From contig JAFGKV010000319.1 in NCBI GenBank assembly GCA_016928395.1, forward strand, positions 1 to 32,913: a DNA stretch of 32,913 nucleotides, written 5' to 3'. Both the position numbers and the translations under genes were made by a program. The stretch comes from Candidatus Fermentibacterota bacterium. Its GTDB lineage: Bacteria > JAFGKV01. The notes under the pieces are model-generated. The model was not told the origin of the DNA. It did not search any database and was given only the letters and a program-made list of their open reading frames with translations. Shown here in pieces: positions 16,782 to 25,269 of this stretch (the first letter of the stretch is position 1; every line of letters starts with the position of its first letter).

Positions 16782-17033
16782 CTAGCTGGCCAAATAGGCC
16801 AGTTGGCAGATCGCAGTACTGACGCTGGAATAGCCAGAGTTGAAGTGCAGCCAGGGGCCGGACGTACCCGGGGTATGGCTGTAGCTGACGCTTCCGGCGG
16901 AGTGACCGGTCAGATAGGTCGATCCCGGGCCGATGTGGATGTTCTCGCCGGTTGTGGATTTGGCACAGGAAAGAGCCGATGTCTCGAACGAGCGCTCGGA
17001 GACGATCGACGGCTTACGATAAGCCTTGCGCAT
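16782..17033 (-). CDS. Small Ser/Thr/Gly-rich peptide, candidate modified-peptide precursor
   Basis: An 83-residue peptide with no signal sequence. The N-terminal part (KAYRKPSIVSERSFETSALSC, split here as residues 3-18 and 19-23) contains Y5xxP8xI10, which resembles the YxxPxL leader motif bound by RiPP recognition elements in lasso-peptide precursors. Residues 24-75 are rich in Ser, Thr, Gly, His and Tyr. The end, ICQLAYLAS, holds the second of two Cys (C23, C76) and a C-terminal Ser. The ribosome site GAGGAGG five bases before ATG 17033 is very strong, and a strong terminator follows. I do not recognise the family; small proteins with a KPxIxSE..FE..AL.C start occur in other environmental bacteria as far as I recall. 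No cyclase, lasso protease or PqqD-like gene is in the window. Confidence 0.7.
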   Translation of the reverse strand: MRKAYRKPSIVSERSFETSALSCAKSTTGENIHIGPGSTYLTGHSAGSVSYSHTPGTSGPWLHFNSGYSSVSTAICQLAYLAS

Positions 17034-17070
17034 GACTGCCTCCTCTGAAACGGATGTCGTCTACTGACGA

Positions 17071-17274
17071 CTACCGAGTTGATGTGACTGGAACGCGAGC
17101 TGACAGCTTGCCACCGAGCAGGGTGACGATCCTGTACTGCACATCCTCCCGGGGGGTCTTGCCCTTCTCGGGAGTCTTTGCAGCCTGGAACGTCTGCCCT
17201 TTCGCCGGTTTCGCGGCGAGAACGGCGGGCGCGGCCAAGCTCAGGATAAGCAGGGCGACGACTAGATAACGCAT
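17071..17274 (-). CDS. Small secreted peptide, unknown function
   Basis: A 67-residue protein starting with a textbook signal peptide (MRYLVVALLILSLAAPAVLA, cleavage before AKP). The mature part of about 47 residues is Lys/Thr/Pro-rich at first (KTPEKGKTPRED) and then more hydrophobic (YRIVTLLGG). AAGGAGG lies five bases before ATG 17274, with the same GGAGGCAG context as the next gene, which starts 37 bases downstream. It is the first gene of the two-peptide transcript. No family recognised. Confidence 0.72.
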   Translation of the reverse strand: MRYLVVALLILSLAAPAVLAAKPAKGQTFQAAKTPEKGKTPREDVQYRIVTLLGGKLSARVPVTSTR

Positions 17275-17362
17275 CTCTGCCTCCTTGCCTTAGGTCCAAA
17301 CTTCCGTTGATCATCCTCATTGGAGGAACGATCAAGGACACTAACTGACAAGACTGAGCAGC

Positions 17363-17390
17363 TATATACGCGAGATTTCATGATTGTCAA
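17363..17390 (-). promoter_or_regulatory. Near-consensus sigma70 promoter of the small-peptide unit
   Basis: On the minus strand a perfect -35 box TTGACA (17390-17385) is followed after 16 bases by TATATA (17368-17363). Transcription should start near 17356, leaving a leader of about 80 nt before the secreted peptide gene. It is the best housekeeping promoter seen in the window. Confidence 0.75.
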
Positions 17391-17773
17391 CAGAAAATCT
17401 GGCACCCCGAAGCACCAGAGCCCGCTTGGGCAAGCAGCCGTCCCCATGAAGGGCGGTCGACTCCCTCCAGCGGGTCCAAGCGCTCCAGAATGGTCAATCA
17501 TGCAGGGGAGGGGCTCTCGAAATCCCGGGGGAACGCCACGGCAATGCACGGATCCGTGTCAGGAGCACGGTATGGGCTTGAATGCCGGGGCCATCTCCCT
17601 CGCGCTCCAACCCGGTCCCTGTGATTTTCCCCAGCGCGGGAGGAACCGACGCAGGGGTCGGTGGGTACGGTGATTGACGGTGCACAGCGCCGACCCACTA
17701 CGAATCTTGCGTCTGCTCTCAACGGGCAGCATAGTATGCGCTCTCTCATTGAGAGAATTGCTCAGGAGCCATT
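17391..17773. other. Intergenic region between peptide promoter and sigma factor gene
   Basis: This region of nearly 400 bases separates the divergent peptide unit and sigma operon. It contains GGAACC at 17642-17647, which resembles an ECF -35 box but has no clear -10 partner. A TCTCTC-ATT-GAGAGA inverted repeat at 17742-17756 sits just before the ribosome site of the sigma gene. Open frames across it look spurious. Confidence 0.5.
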
Positions 17774-18460
17774 ATGGCATCGATTTCGACCCTCCCCGCC
17801 AAGGGAGCGTACACCCGGTCTCTCGGCAGGGTCTTGGCCTTTCGAAAGCCCCGCCGTGAGGAAGAAGATCAGGCATTGGCTCTCATGGACGATTCAGACG
17901 ATGGTCTGATGGTCAGGGTGAAGCGCGGAGACCACCAGGCATTCAGGACACTGGCGGAGCGCTACCGGATTCGCGTATTCCGCTTCATCTACAAGATGAT
18001 TCACGATGAGGAGGTCGCCGAGGACCTCGCCCAGGAGACCTTCCTGCGGGTGTTCAAGCGAGCCAATACCTACAAACCCGGCAGCAACTTCTCCATCTGG
18101 CTCTACACCATCGCCAAGAACCTCACCTTCAATCGAGTTCGGGACGAGAAGCGCCAGCCTTTGGGATTGGCGGATCAGGTTGACCAACACTACTGGGATC
18201 TCGCCACGGCCGATGGAGGGCCCGATCCCCTGGAGATGAGCCAGAGGGAGGAAATTCGACGAACGGTGAACTGGGGCCTGGCGCAGTTGCCTCCGAAGTT
18301 TAAATCGGCAGTAATCCTCCGTGACATTGAGGGGTTCGAATACGAGCAGATCGCGAAGATCCTCCGCTGTCCGCTGGGTACGGTCAAATCTCGCGTAAAC
18401 CGAGGAAGGCTGCGGTTGAGGGATCTTATCAAGGATCGGATTCATGAGTATATCGAGTGA
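17774..18460 (+). CDS. ECF-type RNA polymerase sigma factor (RpoE-like)
   Basis: A 228-residue sigma70-family protein of the extracytoplasmic-function group. Region 2 is at about 50-120 (RVFRFIYKMIHDEEVAEDLA followed by QETFLRVFK, then FSIWLYTIAKNLTFNRVRD). Region 4 is at about 160-220 (LAQLPPKFKSAVILRDIEGF, then GTVKSRVNRGRLRLRD). Regions 1.1 and 3 are missing, as expected. The first 40 residues form a basic extension before the usual ECF start. ATG 17774 is supported by CAGGAG five bases upstream; Met38 lacks a ribosome site. It is followed at once by an anti-sigma gene and an HtrA-like gene, the classic rpoE-rseA-degP order for an envelope-stress regulon. Confidence 0.93.
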   Translation: MASISTLPAKGAYTRSLGRVLAFRKPRREEEDQALALMDDSDDGLMVRVKRGDHQAFRTLAERYRIRVFRFIYKMIHDEEVAEDLAQETFLRVFKRANTYKPGSNFSIWLYTIAKNLTFNRVRDEKRQPLGLADQVDQHYWDLATADGGPDPLEMSQREEIRRTVNWGLAQLPPKFKSAVILRDIEGFEYEQIAKILRCPLGTVKSRVNRGRLRLRDLIKDRIHEYIE

Positions 18461-18500
18461 CTCGCCGTCTGTTTCGGACGGCTAGAGGGAGGTGGAATCG

Positions 18501-19079
18501 GTGCATTGTCGAATAGTGCGAGCCAGGTTGTCAGAGTTCCTGGATTCTTACCTGAACCCCCGGCATCGAGAAGAGCTGGAGGCGCATCTGAAGGTGTGCC
18601 CTGAGTGCCGGCAGCTTGCCCGCGAGATGCGACGCGTGCGCGACGTGCTCGGCGATCTGGATCAGATCGCTCCGTCAGCGACGCTTGCGTCTCGGATTGA
18701 CCGCATACCGTGGGAGACCTCTCAAGACCGGTCATGGCCCATGCCCAGCGCGACCCGCCTGGGGTTGGTTGCCATGACGGTTGCCGCAGCCGTCATGGTG
18801 ATTGTGCTGCGTCCGGCGATGACGGCCAAGGTTCCTCCCGGTCCGACGGCATCCATTCAGGAGCAGACCAAGTCTGGCGTGGTGGAGGTTCACGAGCTCA
18901 TGCTTCCCGAGGAGCGCGCTGAGAGATTCTCACCACAATTGGCGAGGGTAGCCTTGGCGCGGGGGGTTCCTCTGGAAGGCCCGGCAGTCTCTGTGACCGC
19001 GACGCCCGGGCAGACACGGGATGATCTGATCTGGCAGGAAGTACGGCGAGTCTCCGCGTGCTCGCGCCGGTCGTTCTGA
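18501..19079 (+). CDS. Zinc-finger anti-sigma factor, single-pass membrane protein
   Basis: A 192-residue protein with an N-terminal zf-HC2 / ZAS-type domain: Cys3, then His29-x3-Cys33-x2-Cys36 in AHLKVCPEC. A single membrane helix follows at about 87-103 (LGLVAMTVAAAVMVIVL) and then an extracytoplasmic tail of about 90 residues with no known domain. It should bind and hold the sigma factor encoded 40 bases upstream until an envelope signal arrives. GTG at 18501 is chosen because GGGAGG lies at suitable distance; the GTG at 18492 would overlap that ribosome site. Confidence 0.88.
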   Translation: MHCRIVRARLSEFLDSYLNPRHREELEAHLKVCPECRQLAREMRRVRDVLGDLDQIAPSATLASRIDRIPWETSQDRSWPMPSATRLGLVAMTVAAAVMVIVLRPAMTAKVPPGPTASIQEQTKSGVVEVHELMLPEERAERFSPQLARVALARGVPLEGPAVSVTATPGQTRDDLIWQEVRRVSACSRRSF

Positions 19080-19089
19080 CGACCGCCTT

Positions 19090-20235
19090 GTGAGCATCCT
19101 GTCCATGACGCGTCGCGTGAAGAGGCTCCTCAGTTCCGTGACCGGCCTTCTGGCTATTCCAGCCGCCGTGGCCGGGGGACAGGATCTTCTCCCTCAGCTC
19201 GATGCTGAGCTGAATGCATTGGTTGCCGCCACACGCCGGCACGTCGTGACCGTTATCGTGCCCCAAGATGGTGACGATGGCCCGGTTCGTTCGGTGTTGA
19301 TTGCATCCGGTCTGGCTCTCGACGACTCCCTCGTGGTCACCGCAGCAAGCGTGGTAACTCGAGGCCACCACGTGGAGGTGATCCCATCAGGCCTTGACCC
19401 CCGGCCTGCCTCCCTGGCGGGCGTCGATATCTTGGGGGGCGTTGCCCTTCTCAGGACCTATGGCCTGACGCCTACTGACGCAGGACTCCGCAGCATTGAC
19501 AACCCCGTTGCGTTGGGGGACCTGGTCTGCCTTGTCACCAGCAGTTTTGAGGAGCGTGCCGGCTACAGCGTGGGGTCGGTGGTTTCGGTCCGGCCGGCCG
19601 GCATGAACGGGCAGGTGACCACAGAGATCGAGGCGAGCACCACGCCGGTACCCGGCAGCGCAGGAGCCGTTCTCGTCAACAGCAGAGGCCAGTTATCCGG
19701 CCTCGTGGTTGGTCGGCCGGGACGCCAGGCAGGCCTCATGACTGCGGGCGATGCGGGAGTGCTGGCTATCCCTCTTCGAGACGTCTTGCGCATCGCCGAC
19801 GAGCTGAAGCGCCACGGAAAGGTGGGGCGGAACTGGCTCGGGGTGAGTGTGCAGGAGATGACTCCGGCCCTCCGGGAGATCCTCGGCGTCGAGCCTTCTA
19901 CCGGCGTCATCATCATCGCGGTGGATAAGGACGGGCCGGCCGTCAAATCCGGCCTTGAGCTCGGCGATGTCATTTTGCGCTGTGGCAATGATGTCATCAA
20001 AGATCCGGTCGGGCTGATGGAAGCGGTTGCGACTGCGCCGGCTGGCTCACGGTTGCGATTTGCCGTGTTGCGCAACGGAGAGACCATTCAGCTCCCCGTG
20101 ACCCTTGCCGAGCTGCCCATCCAAGACGGCGGCGTGGGGCTTGCCGAGCCCCCGCTCTCCTACGAAGAGCGAATTCGCGCGTTGGAGACTGAGATCTCCC
20201 GGCTCAAGTCCGCGGTCGAGCCTCCTCGCAAGTAG
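19090..20235 (+). CDS. HtrA/DegP-like PDZ protein with apparently degenerate catalytic triad
   Basis: About 381 residues: signal peptide or anchor (1-28), trypsin-like domain (40-230), PDZ domain (245-335; NWLGVSVQEM, GPAVKSGLELGDVILRCGND) and a short C-terminal coiled coil (EERIRALETEISRLKS). Aligned by eye to DegP, the catalytic His of VTAAHVV is Ser87 (VTAASVV). The Asp of SDIAL becomes Gly117 (GGVAL), and GNSGGALVN becomes GSAGAVLVN with Ala191 in place of the nucleophile. All three triad residues thus seem lost, so a chaperone or ligand-sensing role is more likely than proteolysis. It ends the sigma/anti-sigma operon, starting ten bases after the anti-sigma stop. GTG 19090 or ATG 19105 may be the start; neither has a clear ribosome site. 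Confidence 0.85.
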   Translation: MSILSMTRRVKRLLSSVTGLLAIPAAVAGGQDLLPQLDAELNALVAATRRHVVTVIVPQDGDDGPVRSVLIASGLALDDSLVVTAASVVTRGHHVEVIPSGLDPRPASLAGVDILGGVALLRTYGLTPTDAGLRSIDNPVALGDLVCLVTSSFEERAGYSVGSVVSVRPAGMNGQVTTEIEASTTPVPGSAGAVLVNSRGQLSGLVVGRPGRQAGLMTAGDAGVLAIPLRDVLRIADELKRHGKVGRNWLGVSVQEMTPALREILGVEPSTGVIIIAVDKDGPAVKSGLELGDVILRCGNDVIKDPVGLMEAVATAPAGSRLRFAVLRNGETIQLPVTLAELPIQDGGVGLAEPPLSYEERIRALETEISRLKSAVEPPRK

Positions 20236-20364
20236 CCCATCTGCGCCGGGCGCCCCCAGACAGTTCGCCGTTACTCCCCCACCGAAAGACCGCACGCTCC
20301 GCACTGGAGCAAGGAGTTGACCTTCCCCTACCTCTCACGACTGCCGGCCGCGCCAGTCTCTTGC

Positions 20365-23300
20365 CTAAGGATGGTCGATGAGCTGCTCGTGTTCCCCGAA
20401 TCGTCCGGAGTGTATGAGCTCCTGCTCAGAGGCATCCATGGCACGCACCATGTATGTCCAGTTGTGATCCGGATCTCCGAGACCCGTGCTGGTTGACCAT
20501 GTCGTCGTTGTGGCGGGTACGGTCGCCAGCCGATTACCCAAAGCCGGCGTGAAGTAGGCGTCATTGTCGGCGCCGTGGACCCAGTAGCTCGCAGCATCGG
20601 GGCGAGACGTCCAGGTGAGCACAAGCTGGTTCTCCTCCACCCCGCCTGAGAGAGTCATCGCCGTCGGCGCGTAGCCCGTCAGCGTGACTTCGTCAAGGCC
20701 CGCCTCGACAATCGAGCCGGGCGACACATCTGAAGCGATGAAGCGCAGGCGCACCGTGCTACTCAACTCGACATAGGTGTCCAGCACGAAGGTCTGCAGC
20801 GCCCAGCTACGGTCACTGACGTTGGTGCGCTCCAGGTCGACCCATGTGGCCCCGTCGTCCGTCGCCTGCACCACCCAGTAATCCAAGCCCGGTGAGCTAC
20901 CCGTATCGTTGGTATACCATCGCCGGTAGGTCAATGTCACGCCCGCATACGGCGACAAGTCCAGCCAGGGGCTGAGCACGGTGGTGGTGCCGTTGTCTAC
21001 ATCGTCGGCACCCTGGGTCGATCCAGGCGGATCATTGCCCGTGACGTAGCACATCACGCCCGGATCCGCCGTCGCGTCGTTTTCGGGCTGGACCTCGATG
21101 CTTCCCGACCACACACCGTTGGGATCGACGCGCACCCAGATGCCTGACGTGGCATTGTCACCCGCGGCGCCAACCGTCCAACCCTGGTCACTCTCCATGT
21201 CATGGTGCAGGATCTCCACCGACGCGAGCACCCAGAAGTCATACGTATCCGTACCCGACGGGTCACGGCTCTCGTTGGCCACACCGTCCGTGGCCTCCAC
21301 CCAGTAGCTGATCGACGTGTTGAGCGGCTGCCCGGGGATCTGGCCGCGGTGGAGACCCGTCGCCGCATTGATCAGTGTCAAAGGCACGTCCACCGCCGGG
21401 CCGCCGTTCACCTTGAAGTAAAGATGCGCGCCCGACAGCGACGTAAAGTCAGTGATGGTTGCTTCGACCACGTAGGGTCCCACCGTGTCATCCGTGGTGA
21501 GCAACACCGTGGTGTTCGAGATCTGGGGCCCGAGAATGTCGGTGAGCGCGAAATCAAGCTCGGTGGTCTCCCCTTCCGTGATGACCACATTCGGCACCGT
21601 CTCCGGCGCGAAGCTGAGGTGTTCCGCCCGTACGGTGTACATACCCTCCTCCACCGAACCCGTATAGTGGCCGCTGCTGTTACTCGCCAGCGTCTGATTC
21701 GTCTCCAGCAGCCGGATGGTTACCTCCTGCACCGGAGCGCCCCCGGCGCTGGCGTTGGTCACGTCGCCCTGGAGAGTGCCCAGATGCAGCGTCCCGATGG
21801 GCAGAATGCGAATCGCCCGCCCTGTGCCCAGGCTCGCTGCGCCGGGGCTGTAGTGGTTCCAGTAGGTGTACAGCAACCCGTCCGTGTGATCCTGATTCTG
21901 GATTCCAACCGTTACGTAGCCATCACGGCTGTCTGTGTTGTTCACCGTCTGGTACTGGAATAGGATTTCCCCGTCGCCCGTCGGCGTTGGATAGCAGCTC
22001 GGGTCGTACAGGAACACCTGGAAGTTCTGGGTCGCATTGCTGTAGTCGTTCTTCATCCGGCTCCATTGGATCCCGTACCGGTGATTCGCCGTGTCGTTCC
22101 AGTAGTAGACTCTGTTCGTGCCGCTCTGGTAGAGGTCGTCCCACATCGGACAGATTGCCGCCTCGGGTGCGCCGGCGCTGGGTAAGGTCGTGTTGGTGTA
22201 CGGTTTCTGGTACGTTTGCCCCATGACCACCCAGCCATTGGAGCAGATACTGATCTGGCTGTAGTCCTGCCCGTAGAAACGGAAGACGAACGGCAGGGCC
22301 CGGATCTTGGTGTCATCCTGCTCATAACCGAAGTCGGTCAGGCCGACATCGGTTCCCGGACCGCCGTAGGTCGGGTCGAGCTCCACCCATGCGTAGGTAG
22401 GCGCGTAGAAGTAGCCGACATCGGTGTTGTCGAACGCATAGTAACCGTACACGTCGGGGCCTGTCGGATCGACGGTGGTGGCCGCGCCAACCGTAGAGGT
22501 GAACTCGACCACGTCCTGAGCTTGGCCGTTGAAGGTGAGCGTCAGGGTGAAGTGGGCCTTGTGGCCCTTGACGCAATCGCTGGCGATACTCAGGGCGAAG
22601 GGGTTTGCGGTATTCTCGTTGGAGCCCCCCGCGGCGATGGTGCCCCAACCGCCCGCGCCATCGGTGACGTCGATCCAGGGGCTGTCGGTGCTCAATTCAC
22701 CGGTCACGGAGACCCCGTCAATGCTACCCACATTGCCGATTCTGATGCTCAGCGTGCCCGATTCACCGGGATCCAGAGTTGTCCCACCCCCGCCCCAGGT
22801 GAAGTCCTCCACCTCGAACGCCGCACTCTGCACTGTGAGTTCGATCAGCGACGTCCAGACTGATGCACCGCTATGCGCCGTCAGGTCAAGTGCCAGCACA
22901 TGGCCATCCGGAATCGTCGGGGCCACGCCGAAGTCGAAGTCTTCAGCGCTCCACACGGTTGCCCCTGCGCCAATAGTGCCGAAGGTCTCCTCGGCGTCGG
23001 TGATGGTGACATAGGGATCGGAGGTCGACAGAGTGGCGATGACGCCCGTGACTGCGGATGTGCCGTGGTTGTGAAGGGAGACCGGCAGTTCGATGATCTC
23101 GGCCGGATTGACGATGCCATTGCCGTTGCCCGAGCTGGCGCCCGACGCATCGTCATCCACGATGCAGCCCTCGTAGCCGGCGAAAGACTCCATCGAGCCA
23201 AAGACTATCTGACCCAGATGGGGGAAGCAGTTGTGCTTCGTGACCGTGACCAGAGCCTGTCCCGCGGTGGCGGATACCGGCAGGTTGACGCGACCCGAGA

Positions 23301-25167
23301 AATCGCTGTAGCCGCTCACGAGGGAGCCACTCCCGTGGATCCCATCGGCTTTGTAGATGGTCACCAAGGCGCCCGCCACCGGCAGGGTGCCCGCGGTGAT
23401 GGTGACCGGCACCGAGTTCGCTCCCACAGCCAGCAGGCTGGGGTAGGTCACGGACAGAACGGCCGGATGCGCCGTCCACATGTCCGTTGCCGGATCGCCC
23501 ATGAGGTTGTTCCACACCGAGAAGCGTTGCGCTACGTCACCGTCATACTGGTAGTTGAGGTAGAGGTTCAGCTTGCCCCGCGAGTGGGCGGTGCCCAGGC
23601 GGTGATCGGAGCCGTTGACAGCGCCGTCCCACGTTCCGGCGTAGTAGCAGTTGTTGTAGCGGGTATGCGTGCTCCACGTCGCGGTTCCCACGGAGCCGAT
23701 TCCCCCACCATTGGCGTTGCGGAGAAACGCCTCGGAGTTACAGGTCTCGCCGGCGAAATCGCCCGAGCCGCAGGTGGGGATGATCGCCAAGGGTAGTTCA
23801 TACCCATTGGTCAGGCCGCCGATTGTCGTCGTGGTGATGCCGCTCATGCCCAGATAGCCCCGGTAGCCGAACACACTCAGCCCCTGGTTGACGCTGGCGG
23901 TCATCTGGCTAACCCAGGGGCTCGAGAAGATGGTGTCGACCTGCGTGTAGCCCGCCCCCAGCAGCTGTTTCTTCAACCACTGGTTAATGTAGATGCAGGT
24001 GATGCCCGACGAGGATGGATCACCCAGAAGGCACGCTCGGGTGAACCATCCCGAATCACCGGTGGGCGGGGTGGTCTCATAGGTCATTATCTTGGTGACG
24101 ATCGCCTGGAGGTTGGTCAAGCCGGTGTGCGATAGGCGGCCGATGTGCACATCAGCCAGGTAGTCGCTCCCTTCCAGCATCGTGTACGAATGATCCCCCT
24201 CACCGCCGGAGTAGCTGCCCGTGGCAACGCCGTATGTGCCGTCGGCATCACCCACGATGGTGACGAACTCCAAGGGGGGGTCTGCGGCGTTGTAGATGTT
24301 CTGGATGTAGTTCTTGATTGATGTGGTCGTAGTGCCAGTCTGCGTCGTCGAGGCAGTCAGCACGGTGTAGCCCTGCCTCGTGCGCCAGTCGATCAGGGGC
24401 TGCACTGCCGTGAGCACCCCGCTGGCGGAGGAGTGGATTACCAGATAGGTTCCCGGCCCCACATCCGCGTCGCCGCGCCCCATGGAAAGGTCGTAGTTGA
24501 GCACCACATCCTGGTACATCCGGTGAAACGAATCCGGAATCCTCTTGCGCTGCAGAGGCGCCGCGTTCCGCGAATCCTGACCGCCAAACTGCACTTCCAC
24601 CTCAACCCGCGTGGTTATCGTCACCTCCCCGACCACTGGATCGTAGGCCACGGGGTTGAAGGTAAGTGGCACGACTCGCAGGCTGTGCAGGAGCGCGGGC
24701 GCGCCAGCCTCGGCTGCCGGAGCCGCCGGGCCTGGCCTCTGTGCGTACGCCTCACGGTCGATTACGAGCTCTTCACCTTCGTCAGGCTGCACGGGCAGAA
24801 GCCGAAACCCAGAGAGGACCATGCTTTCCCGCTCCAGGACGTTGACCGATACTCCCACATTGCTGGGAATCGCTACGAGCCGGGTGATCACGGGAAGCCC
24901 AGGGTGCCCGACCTCTCCACGGATATCGCCACCGGGGATGGTCAGCGCCTGGAATATCTCGCCTTCGATAGCGAGTTGCTCCTGTTGCAGAGACGGCAGC
25001 CGCATCTCCAGGCGGAGGGAAGCGCTGGTCGCTTCCAACACGATGAATGCGGGTTCTGCAGCGCCAACCAAGGGGTCAACCAAACGTATGTCTGGAGATT
25101 CGGCTGCATTGCTGACAGCAACCAGGAGCAGCATGCAGATAGGACTCAGCACGGTAAAGCGGCGCAT
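20365..25167 (-). CDS. Large secreted C25 (gingipain)-family peptidase-like protein
   Basis: A 1600-residue exported protein. Order: signal peptide (1-21), C25-type propeptide (about 50-235), peptidase C25 domain (about 240-565), Ig-like domain (570-650), two CARDB/NEW3-like beta domains (680-900), a nidogen-like domain (about 930-1140), a carboxypeptidase-regulatory-like domain (IGTLHLGTLQGDVTNASAGG), an Ig-like segment, a jelly-roll/MAM-like domain (ILHHDMESDQGW), and an Fn3-like C-terminus. The nucleophile Cys466 is present (IIPTCGSGDFAG), as is the GDPATDMW end motif. Where gingipains have the catalytic His in GHG, this protein has FGYRGYLGMSG (Arg436). No type IX sorting tail or GlyGly-CTERM is seen at the C-terminus. 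ATG 25167 has GGAGG five bases upstream. Activity is therefore uncertain; an adhesive or degradative surface role fits. Confidence 0.88.
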   Translation of the reverse strand: MRRFTVLSPICMLLLVAVSNAAESPDIRLVDPLVGAAEPAFIVLEATSASLRLEMRLPSLQQEQLAIEGEIFQALTIPGGDIRGEVGHPGLPVITRLVAIPSNVGVSVNVLERESMVLSGFRLLPVQPDEGEELVIDREAYAQRPGPAAPAAEAGAPALLHSLRVVPLTFNPVAYDPVVGEVTITTRVEVEVQFGGQDSRNAAPLQRKRIPDSFHRMYQDVVLNYDLSMGRGDADVGPGTYLVIHSSASGVLTAVQPLIDWRTRQGYTVLTASTTQTGTTTTSIKNYIQNIYNAADPPLEFVTIVGDADGTYGVATGSYSGGEGDHSYTMLEGSDYLADVHIGRLSHTGLTNLQAIVTKIMTYETTPPTGDSGWFTRACLLGDPSSSGITCIYINQWLKKQLLGAGYTQVDTIFSSPWVSQMTASVNQGLSVFGYRGYLGMSGITTTTIGGLTNGYELPLAIIPTCGSGDFAGETCNSEAFLRNANGGGIGSVGTATWSTHTRYNNCYYAGTWDGAVNGSDHRLGTAHSRGKLNLYLNYQYDGDVAQRFSVWNNLMGDPATDMWTAHPAVLSVTYPSLLAVGANSVPVTITAGTLPVAGALVTIYKADGIHGSGSLVSGYSDFSGRVNLPVSATAGQALVTVTKHNCFPHLGQIVFGSMESFAGYEGCIVDDDASGASSGNGNGIVNPAEIIELPVSLHNHGTSAVTGVIATLSTSDPYVTITDAEETFGTIGAGATVWSAEDFDFGVAPTIPDGHVLALDLTAHSGASVWTSLIELTVQSAAFEVEDFTWGGGGTTLDPGESGTLSIRIGNVGSIDGVSVTGELSTDSPWIDVTDGAGGWGTIAAGGSNENTANPFALSIASDCVKGHKAHFTLTLTFNGQAQDVVEFTSTVGAATTVDPTGPDVYGYYAFDNTDVGYFYAPTYAWVELDPTYGGPGTDVGLTDFGYEQDDTKIRALPFVFRFYGQDYSQISICSNGWVVMGQTYQKPYTNTTLPSAGAPEAAICPMWDDLYQSGTNRVYYWNDTANHRYGIQWSRMKNDYSNATQNFQVFLYDPSCYPTPTGDGEILFQYQTVNNTDSRDGYVTVGIQNQDHTDGLLYTYWNHYSPGAASLGTGRAIRILPIGTLHLGTLQGDVTNASAGGAPVQEVTIRLLETNQTLASNSSGHYTGSVEEGMYTVRAEHLSFAPETVPNVVITEGETTELDFALTDILGPQISNTTVLLTTDDTVGPYVVEATITDFTSLSGAHLYFKVNGGPAVDVPLTLINAATGLHRGQIPGQPLNTSISYWVEATDGVANESRDPSGTDTYDFWVLASVEILHHDMESDQGWTVGAAGDNATSGIWVRVDPNGVWSGSIEVQPENDATADPGVMCYVTGNDPPGSTQGADDVDNGTTTVLSPWLDLSPYAGVTLTYRRWYTNDTGSSPGLDYWVVQATDDGATWVDLERTNVSDRSWALQTFVLDTYVELSSTVRLRFIASDVSPGSIVEAGLDEVTLTGYAPTAMTLSGGVEENQLVLTWTSRPDAASYWVHGADNDAYFTPALGNRLATVPATTTTWSTSTGLGDPDHNWTYMVRAMDASEQELIHSGRFGEHEQLIDHP

Positions 25168-25249
25168 TGTGGCCTCCGGGGATGCTGCAGTTGGAACGTA
25201 AGGGTGAGAGAATCCTCACTGTGCGGGGGCAGAGTGCCGCCAGGTCAGG

Positions 25250-25269
25250 GACTCATGGGCACATGAGTC
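25250..25269. promoter_or_regulatory. Perfect palindrome upstream of the C25 gene
   Basis: GACTCATG and CATGAGTC are perfect 8-base arms around GGCA, 83 bases before the C25 start and 190 bases past the serpin stop on the minus strand. Its symmetry and position suit an operator or an RNA hairpin. No T-tract follows, so it is not an obvious terminator. Confidence 0.4.

Noticed and set aside
14986-17274. Complete lasso peptide cluster
   Set aside because: No asparagine-synthetase-like cyclase, leader peptidase, RRE protein or transporter in the window.
22216-23796. Long plus-strand frames opposite the C25 gene (also 24433-25266)
   Set aside because: No ribosome sites or motifs, composition typical of antisense reading, while the minus-strand frame is a continuous 1600-residue protein.
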